Of a DNA stretch of 7,329 bases, positions 1 to 4,915 are shown one piece after another. The translations under genes were made by a program, and so were the position numbers. The first letter of the stretch is position 1. Each line of letters begins with the position of its first letter. The notes below the pieces were generated by a model. It saw only the letters and a list, made by a program, of their open reading frames with translations, did not search any database and was not told the DNA's origin. Source of the stretch: DAONLM01 sp035406685 (GTDB taxonomy: Bacteria; Spirochaetota; GWE2-31-10; MWDO01); assembly GCA_035406685.1 (NCBI GenBank), contig DAONLM010000156.1, positions 1 to 7,329 on the forward strand, written 5' to 3'.

Positions 1-2
1 AT

Positions 3-341
3 TATAGATTTATAGGTGCAACTCACAGAATTAGAATCTACATTCCAGAAGAGGTATATAATGAGTTAAAATTGGTTCATGATCATATTAATTCATTCAG
101 TATTGCCATTCTTATACGAGAGCTTCTGGAATTATATTTTGCTGGCATTGAAATAGAGGGAGAAGAAGAGTTTGCAAAAAGAATAGAAGAATGGCAAAAG
201 GAAATTGAAACTTTAAGGGGAGCTAAGGCTGTGGTGGTGAAGATTGGTTCCCCAGATATCCCAGTCTCAGATGAATATAACGACTATTTTTTACTCAAAT
301 TCAACCTAAAATTTTGCCTAAAAGAAGTAAAATTTTTATAA
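3..341 (+). CDS. Partial small protein, ribbon-helix-helix-like N-terminal part; possible insertion-element accessory gene
   Basis: The frame is open from the left edge to a TAA at 339-341, so the true start lies outside the window. A TTG at 72 is a poor start because a conserved-looking stretch precedes it. The visible protein begins with a basic beta-strand-like segment (HRIRIYIP), then two predicted helices (EEVYNELKLVHDHIN and a hydrophobic one ending near LYFAG). This order resembles ribbon-helix-helix DNA-binding proteins. A highly charged helix rich in Glu and Lys follows, then a short tail (FLLKFNLKF). The last residues are Lys/Phe-rich, and a -1 shift near 312 would keep another frame open to about 402, so the end may be altered. 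A transposase remnant lies at the other window edge and shares a 17-bp sequence with DNA just downstream of this gene. That makes an insertion-element origin plausible. The function is not established. Confidence 0.55.
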   Translation, partial: YRFIGATHRIRIYIPEEVYNELKLVHDHINSFSIAILIRELLELYFAGIEIEGEEEFAKRIEEWQKEIETLRGAKAVVVKIGSPDIPVSDEYNDYFLLKFNLKFCLKEVKFL

Positions 342-424
342 AATTAGTAATATATCTAAAATTTTACCATTCTATTTTTATTACTCAAAACTTACCCTTA
401 GGCTAATTCTGTCTTTTTATCTAT

Positions 425-441
425 CTAAAAATAAAATCACA
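425..441 (+). repeat. 17-bp sequence repeated in inverted orientation near the right edge (copy 1)
   Basis: CTAAAAATAAAATCACA here is identical to the minus strand at 7299-7315, next to the transposase remnant. In one frame both copies encode KNKIT followed one residue later by V, so they may be traces of the same mobile-element coding sequence. The sequence is AT-rich, so a chance match is not excluded. Confidence 0.35.
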
Positions 442-462
442 CCTGTTAGTTTAGTATATATG

Positions 463-481
463 AAAAATTATTCTAATTTTT
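463..481. terminator. AT-only hairpin between convergent genes, possible weak bidirectional terminator
   Basis: AAAAATTA and TAATTTTT form a perfect 8-bp stem around a TTC loop. On either strand the second arm ends in five T. The hairpin lies between the left partial gene (plus) and the sigma gene (minus), where a shared terminator would be useful. The stem has no G-C pair, so its stability is low. The rest of 342-511 shows no gene. Confidence 0.25.
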
Positions 482-511
482 GACAACATAAAAAATTTTA
501 GGCATATTTAA

Positions 512-1348
512 TCAAGAACATAGATAGTCTTTTAAAAATGAATAATTGCTTCTTATCTTCTTTATGGCTCTTATTTCAAGTTGTCTCACTGTCTCAGGGC
601 TTATACCTAAATTTCTTGCTATACTTTTTAATGTCTCTTTTTTCTTTGAGTCAAAGGCAAATCTTTGTAATAAAACTTCTCTCTCTTTATTTTTTAAACT
701 TTCAAATATTTCATCAGTCTTGTTTCTTAAATCTTCAAGGTCAAGCACTCTTTCTGGAGAAAAACTATCATCATCGATACATTCAAGTAATGAGAATCCC
801 TCCTCATTTACCTCCCCATCAATAGAGTATATATTATCAGTAATGTTTTTTATATTTATAATATCTATTTCAGAACAATTAAGCCTTTCTGCAATCTCTT
901 TAATGGAAGGCTCTCTATTTAATTCCTGACTTAACTCAGAAATTATATAATTTATCTTTCTTAAATACTCTTCTTTTCTATAAGGAATTCTTATCAATCT
1001 TTTTTTATTTGTAATTGCTCTTATTATAGCCTGTTTTATCCACCATGATGCATAAGTAGAAAATCTAACTTTTTTTTCTGGATCAAATTTTTCCACTGCT
1101 TTCATTAGGCCAATATTTCCTTCCTGAATTAAATCATCAAGACTAAAATCTGGATTTGAATACCTTTTTGCTATTTTTATAACAAGCCTTAAATTTGAAC
1201 TTATCATTTTATTAAAAGCACTCTTATCTCCTTTTTTTATTTTATTGGCAAGTTCTATCTCTTCTTCTGCTGTTAATAACTTATTTTTCTTAATCTCTTC
1301 AAAATAATACTTTAAATTGTTATTATAAAATCCCTTGCTCTTTTTCAT
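512..1348 (-). CDS. Sigma-70-family RNA polymerase sigma factor (short, group 2-like)
   Basis: This protein directs RNA polymerase to a subset of promoters. Its 278 residues hold a region 1.2 (about 9-42), region 2 (43-115), region 3 (125-200) and region 4 (205-270), without the long N-terminal region 1.1 of a housekeeping sigma. Region 2 has the hallmark DDLIQEGNIGLMKAVEKFDP and the WWIKQAI -10 helix (W102, W103, Q106). The position matching E. coli sigma-70 T440 is Ile109. The region 4.2 helix-turn-helix (about 240-266) contains GISPETVRQLE; E252, R255 and Q256 match the -35 contacts E585, R588 and Q589, while R584 is replaced by Pro251. The length is similar to RpoS-type sigmas, but I cannot assign RpoS itself. 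The ATG is preceded by a good AAAGGGGTG site (1353-1361) with 4 bases of spacing. The gene is single and converges with the left partial gene. A hairpin abuts its Shine-Dalgarno. Confidence 0.93.
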   Translation of the reverse strand: MKKSKGFYNNNLKYYFEEIKKNKLLTAEEEIELANKIKKGDKSAFNKMISSNLRLVIKIAKRYSNPDFSLDDLIQEGNIGLMKAVEKFDPEKKVRFSTYASWWIKQAIIRAITNKKRLIRIPYRKEEYLRKINYIISELSQELNREPSIKEIAERLNCSEIDIINIKNITDNIYSIDGEVNEEGFSLLECIDDDSFSPERVLDLEDLRNKTDEIFESLKNKEREVLLQRFAFDSKKKETLKSIARNLGISPETVRQLEIRAIKKIRSNYSFLKDYLCS

Positions 1349-1358
1349 TTTTCACCCC

Positions 1359-1380
1359 TTTGCTTTCATTTATAAGCAAA
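1359..1380 (-). promoter_or_regulatory. Inverted repeat / leader hairpin touching the sigma-gene Shine-Dalgarno
   Basis: TTTGCTT (1359-1365) and AAGCAAA (1374-1380) are perfect 7-bp arms around an 8-base loop. On the sigma mRNA the hairpin comes just before GGGGTG, and its 3' arm includes the three A residues of the Shine-Dalgarno region. It could be an RNA structure that tunes translation, or a 22-bp palindromic operator. The symmetry is directly visible; the function is inferred. Confidence 0.4.
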
Positions 1381-1616
1381 AAATGTGCCATATTTTTAGA
1401 AGAAAACTGGGCAATAAAATATTAAAATTCTATAAAAACATAACCATTTATTAGGAAATTTAATCGTTGCTGTATACAAAATAATACACTTATTATAAAA
1501 ATTCAGTAATATATAAAAAATTTTATTATATTTATAAAATAACTTATTGGATTAAATACTTTTTGTCTAAAGTCATCTTTTATCAGGAGTATCTGGGTTA
1601 CATTGTATTTTAGAGA
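1381..1616. other. Non-coding spacer upstream of the sigma gene
   Basis: I see no convincing gene here. It should hold the sigma promoter on the minus strand. A TATAAT lies at 1492-1497 (minus strand), but the hexamer 17 bases upstream is only a T-run, so the promoter call is weak and would imply a leader of about 140 bases. Short AT-only inverted repeats occur (for example ATAATA/TATTAT at 1481-1496), as expected in such AT-rich DNA. Confidence 0.4.
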
Positions 1617-1640
1617 TAACCGCCGAATAATCGGCGGTTA
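1617..1640 (-). terminator. Rho-independent-type terminator of the exported-protein gene
   Basis: TAACCGCCGA (1617-1626) and TCGGCGGTTA (1631-1640) form a perfect 10-bp stem with an ATAA loop. It is the only GC-rich hairpin in an AT-rich spacer and starts 10 bases past the stop codon of the minus-strand gene 1651-2364. The following T-run is poor on both strands, so termination may be partly factor-dependent. Confidence 0.72.
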
Positions 1641-1650
1641 TTAGTTTGTA

Positions 1651-2364
1651 TTAAGGAACTTGTTCTATGTCAAAATCTTCTATCTCATAATTTTTATTTT
1701 CAAATATGGTATCAAAATCAATCTTATTAAAATCAATGGCAGCCTCAAATGAAAAATTTATTTTTTTAAGTGGAGATATTTCTCTAAATTCATAAATATA
1801 GTGCTGAAAATCAAAAGAGATCTGACATTTATATTTTATATAATCCATTTTTGGAAACTTAAAATAAAATAGAAAAGAGGCATTATGATAGAATCTTTCC
1901 CTATCTTTTAATAAATAACTATTTGAATAACTTAGATTAAATTTAAAATTTTCTGTTTTAAATGAATATGAGAATCTATTTTTATTTTTAAAGAAAAATT
2001 CCCCTTTTTGATTGTCTAATATCGGGGATGTTAAGATTGAAATAAAATTGTTTTTATTGATATTAATATCAAACTGTAAATAGTTATTCATTTTAACTAT
2101 TCTTAATTCATTTAGATTAGTAGAATATTTATTGAGATTAGTGTATAAAATCTCAATCTTATAATTCATTGAAAAATGGTAATTAAATTTTTCACTAAGA
2201 TAAAAATAAAAATTATCAGTAAAAGAGGATGGATAAAAGAAAGTATTAACACTATCATAGTAAAAATACCCATTCGAGTTTGACCCAAATTTAATAAGAG
2301 GCTTTTCAATACTATAAATATTATAGCATAAAATAATAGATAAAAAAATAACTGCTTTTTTCAT
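1651..2364 (-). CDS. Exported protein of unknown function, beta-barrel-like
   Basis: I do not recognise a family. The 237-residue product begins with a signal peptide: Lys-Lys, a hydrophobic core at residues 4-14, and a likely cleavage after YNIYS (about residue 18). The mature part is unusually rich in Phe, Tyr, Asn and Lys. It has repeated stretches of alternating polar and aromatic residues (about 51-75, 95-110, 130-150, 158-170, 176-193, 201-212), typical of outer-membrane beta strands. The tail (about 213-237) is acidic and ends in VP, not in the aromatic residue common at barrel ends. Cys13 sits inside the hydrophobic core with Leu before it, so it does not make a normal lipobox. Start support is strong: AAAGGAG at 2371-2377, six bases from the ATG. 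The gene diverges from the MBL/cNMP-like gene across 98 bp and is followed by a clear terminator. Envelope location is inferred. Confidence 0.75.
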   Translation of the reverse strand: MKKAVIFLSIILCYNIYSIEKPLIKFGSNSNGYFYYDSVNTFFYPSSFTDNFYFYLSEKFNYHFSMNYKIEILYTNLNKYSTNLNELRIVKMNNYLQFDININKNNFISILTSPILDNQKGEFFFKNKNRFSYSFKTENFKFNLSYSNSYLLKDRERFYHNASFLFYFKFPKMDYIKYKCQISFDFQHYIYEFREISPLKKINFSFEAAIDFNKIDFDTIFENKNYEIEDFDIEQVP

Positions 2365-2427
2365 AAAAAACTCCTTTTTTAAAAATTTAGTATTTATTAA
2401 TTAATCACAAAAAAAGTGAAAAAATCC

Positions 2428-2455
2428 TTTACAACTTTTAAAAAAAATATATAAT
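2428..2455 (+). promoter_or_regulatory. Sigma-70-type promoter giving a probable leaderless mRNA
   Basis: TTTACA (2428-2433) and a perfect TATAAT (2450-2455) are separated by 16 bases. Only 7 bases separate the -10 box from the ATG at 2463, so transcription should begin at or within a base or two of the start codon. No Shine-Dalgarno sequence is present before this ATG, which fits a leaderless transcript. Confidence 0.6.
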
Positions 2456-2462
2456 ATTTTTT

Positions 2463-4625
2463 ATGAATATAATAGAATTACCAAAGGGTGGGATAATAAT
2501 TGATACTAAAATAGGTGCAATTCAGTTAGGAGCCCCACCAGAGACAATAAAAGACTCACTATCTTTAAATAGAGAGGTACTAACATTATATATTGCCCCA
2601 AAGCATCTATTCTCATATAAAAGAATGGCAAGTCTTATTGACATTGAATTTCCAGTGTATTATAACTTTTTTATATTAAAAAAGAGGATTACTATTTTTT
2701 GCACAGAAAATCAGAAAAATATTATATCCGATTTTTTTAAAGAGTCTCTCTTTGGTCCTAAAAATTTAAATCTTGAAATAGAATATATAAATGGTTCTAA
2801 AAATTATTTTTTTCCTGATCTTAGAAAAGAGATGAATTTCTTTTCAAAACATCCATCAGAGGATAGAAGTATTACTTTAGATGATATGATAGAATTTTTT
2901 ATTCTTAAAGAAAATAAAGAGGTAGTATATAAAAATTTGAAGATTAAACTTGATACCATTAATGACAAAATATATTTAGATGATGGTGAAGATGAAAAGG
3001 TTGTTTTATGGGATATAGATTTTCCAGACATAGAATTAAAAGAGGTAAATACAAGCAATATATTTATTCCTCCAATATTTGGCATTACTACACTTGGCTC
3101 ATCTCATGGTTTTGATCCAAAGGGCAAGACAAGTGGTTTTATCTTCTGGATAAATGGGAGTGGAATAATGATTGATCCACCCATTGATTCTGCCTTATGG
3201 CTTATTGAAGAGAATGTTGATCCAAGGATGGTTAGTTCTGTTATTTTAACACATTGTCATTCAGATCATGATGCCGGTGTAATGCAAAAGGTTTTACAAG
3301 AAGGTAGAATTACTCTTTATACAACCCCAACTATTTTTACCAGTTTTATAAAAAAAGTCTCATTACTTACCGGGCTTTCCGATATAGATGTGGTAGAATT
3401 GATAGAGTTTGTTCCAGTGACAATTGGCAAACCTATAAATATTAATGGGGCAATGCTTACATTTAGTTATAGACTACATTCTATCCCTACCATTGGATTT
3501 GAGGTTTTTTTTAAAGGGAAGACAGTTGTTTATACATCAGACCATCTTAATGATAAAAAATTCTTTGACGAATTGTATAGTAAAGGTGTTTTAACACAGG
3601 GAAGATACGAAGAGTTAGTGAATTTTAGCTGGAACAAAGATGTAATAATTCATGAGGCTGGTATTCCACCATTACATACTTCTTTAGATGTGCTTCTTGC
3701 TTTACCAAAAGAAGTTAAAAAAAATATATATCTTGTTCATACTGATAAGTCAAAAATTCCACCAGATAGTGAGATTACTATTTCTCCTACTGGGCTTTCA
3801 AATACAATGACCTTTGAAATAAGTGCGTCTGTGCATTCTGAATCTGTTCAGATTCTAAATCTTGTGGCTGGTTTGGATATTTTTGAAGATATAAAATTCT
3901 TTAAGGCAGCAGAATTTTTGAGTATTATCAAATATAGAAAGTTTAAAAAAGATGAATGTCTTGTAAAAGAGGGTGATATCAATAATAGATTTTATATCTT
4001 GATTGCGGGTAGAGCAAAATTAATAGAAAATGGCTATGAAAAGGCAATTTTAACCTCTGGGAGTTATTTTGGTGAAACAGCAATAATCTTGAATCAACCA
4101 GCATCTGGTACTCTAATTGCAATGACTGATCTAATTACCATTGTTATCGACAAAGAAGACTTTTTAATGTTTTTATCAAATACTCCTACTTTTGAAAAAT
4201 TAAAGAAGTTAGGCGAAGTTAGATCTTATGGGTCATGGGATGTGATTGAGTTAAATTCAGTATTTAAGACAATGACAATTAATCAGAAGAATCATTTAGA
4301 ACTAATTATGAGTAATGAAGAGGCTTATAATAATGATATAATTATTACTCCAGAAAAACCTCTTGAATTTGCTCTTTTATGGAATAAAGGAAAAGCGGTT
4401 TTAAAAGATAATTATAATAACAGGATTAGATATATGGAAAAAGGGGATTTTATAGGGACTCCATTATATTTATTAGGAGAAAAAATAACAGATAAAACAC
4501 TTCTGGCAGAATCAGAATGTTCTTTTTTTAAAATTCCCTGGGATTTGATGCTAAAATTTTATCAGAAAAATCCTCGAATTTTACTTCAATTAAGAGATAT
4601 TGATGAGTTTAACATTTCATCTTAA
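2463..4625 (+). CDS. Metallo-beta-lactamase-fold protein with tandem cyclic-nucleotide-binding-like domains
   Basis: This is a 720-residue cytoplasmic protein with no signal peptide or membrane segment. Residues 1-200 form an uncharacterised N-terminal part opening with LPKGG and GAPPETIKD. Residues about 205-460 are an MBL-fold hydrolase domain: THCHSDHDAG carries the HxHxDH motif (H264, H266, D268, H269). H339, D360 (YTSDH) and H405 (PLHTS) are the likely remaining metal ligands, an RNase Z/class II phosphodiesterase-like pattern. Residues about 475-570 are a cNMP-binding-type domain with GSYFGETA (Glu538 kept), but the Arg expected after Pro546 is Ala547. Residues about 596-705 look like a second, more degenerate copy (KGDFIGTPLYLL) lacking both Glu and Arg. 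The substrate is unknown; a cyclic-nucleotide phosphodiesterase or a second-messenger-controlled hydrolase is plausible. The first Met is favoured because the family-like N-terminus starts there, although no Shine-Dalgarno exists. Similar fusions are known to me from spirochaetes. Confidence 0.88.
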   Translation: MNIIELPKGGIIIDTKIGAIQLGAPPETIKDSLSLNREVLTLYIAPKHLFSYKRMASLIDIEFPVYYNFFILKKRITIFCTENQKNIISDFFKESLFGPKNLNLEIEYINGSKNYFFPDLRKEMNFFSKHPSEDRSITLDDMIEFFILKENKEVVYKNLKIKLDTINDKIYLDDGEDEKVVLWDIDFPDIELKEVNTSNIFIPPIFGITTLGSSHGFDPKGKTSGFIFWINGSGIMIDPPIDSALWLIEENVDPRMVSSVILTHCHSDHDAGVMQKVLQEGRITLYTTPTIFTSFIKKVSLLTGLSDIDVVELIEFVPVTIGKPININGAMLTFSYRLHSIPTIGFEVFFKGKTVVYTSDHLNDKKFFDELYSKGVLTQGRYEELVNFSWNKDVIIHEAGIPPLHTSLDVLLALPKEVKKNIYLVHTDKSKIPPDSEITISPTGLSNTMTFEISASVHSESVQILNLVAGLDIFEDIKFFKAAEFLSIIKYRKFKKDECLVKEGDINNRFYILIAGRAKLIENGYEKAILTSGSYFGETAIILNQPASGTLIAMTDLITIVIDKEDFLMFLSNTPTFEKLKKLGEVRSYGSWDVIELNSVFKTMTINQKNHLELIMSNEEAYNNDIIITPEKPLEFALLWNKGKAVLKDNYNNRIRYMEKGDFIGTPLYLLGEKITDKTLLAESECSFFKIPWDLMLKFYQKNPRILLQLRDIDEFNISS

Positions 4626-4641
4626 ATAAGTATTAATTTTT

Positions 4642-4664
4642 ATATCTTGATTTTATGAAGATAT
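4642..4664 (+). terminator. Weak inverted repeat after the MBL/cNMP-like gene
   Basis: ATATCTT (4642-4648) and AAGATAT (4658-4664) pair perfectly around a 9-base loop, 16 bases past the stop codon. No proper T-run follows (CTTATTG), so it is a weak terminator candidate at best. Confidence 0.25.
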
Positions 4665-4692
4665 CTTATTGTCATAATGTGATCTCTGTTGA

Positions 4693-4720
4693 CAAGAATA
4701 TGTTAGTCTCTCAAGAATAT
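4693..4720. repeat. CAAGAATAT direct repeat, 19-bp period
   Basis: CAAGAATAT occurs at 4693-4701 and 4712-4720. The first copy overlaps a perfect TTGACA hexamer (4689-4694), and the second supplies AAGAAT at an 18-base spacing, so this may be a far-upstream promoter or a two-site protein binding region. The rest of 4626-4915 shows no convincing gene. Confidence 0.2.
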
Positions 4721-4868
4721 CATATAAGCCTTTTTGAAATTAACTTATTAGTAATATTAAAATATTAAAAAGAAATATAACCTTTCACTCTTATATAAAA
4801 TACACATTTTATTATGATAAATTTGGATTAAAGTTTACAAGATAATTCTACTTTATGTAGTAAAATAT

Positions 4869-4897
4869 TTGCAAAATATTATTTTTAGAATTATAAT
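4869..4897 (+). promoter_or_regulatory. Promoter of the hybrid histidine kinase, with overlapping palindrome
   Basis: TTGCAA (4869-4874) and a perfect TATAAT (4892-4897) are 17 bases apart, placing the transcript start near 4904, right at the AAAGGAA ribosome site (4904-4910). A perfect inverted repeat, AATATTT-GCA-AAATATT (4864-4880), covers the -35 box and could be an operator. The -35 hexamer matches the consensus at only four positions. Confidence 0.45.
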
Positions 4898-4915
4898 TAT
4901 ATTAAAGGAATAGTA

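Noticed and set aside
72..341. TTG at 72 as the true start of the left small gene
   Set aside because: The frame is open to the window edge and the RHH-like strand (HRIRIYIP) lies upstream of this codon, so the gene begins outside the window.
538..929. Plus-strand open frames inside the sigma gene
   Set aside because: They are the complement of a clearly conserved sigma factor and encode low-complexity hydrophobic sequence without ribosome sites.
1651..2364. Lipoprotein signal at Cys13 of the exported protein
   Set aside because: The residue before the Cys is Leu and the Cys lies inside a short hydrophobic core, so the lipobox rule is not met even in a relaxed form.
2405..2419. TCAC-N7-GTGA as a CRP-type site near the cNMP-like gene
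   Set aside because: The half-sites are in the opposite order from a CRP site (TGTGA-N6-TCACA) and the arms are only 4 bp, so it is not evidence for cAMP-receptor control.
4655..4768. Short plus-strand open frame of 37 codons in the spacer before the kinase
   Set aside because: It has no Shine-Dalgarno, overlaps the weak inverted repeat after the previous gene, and its product resembles nothing I recognise. A chance frame or gene relic is more likely.
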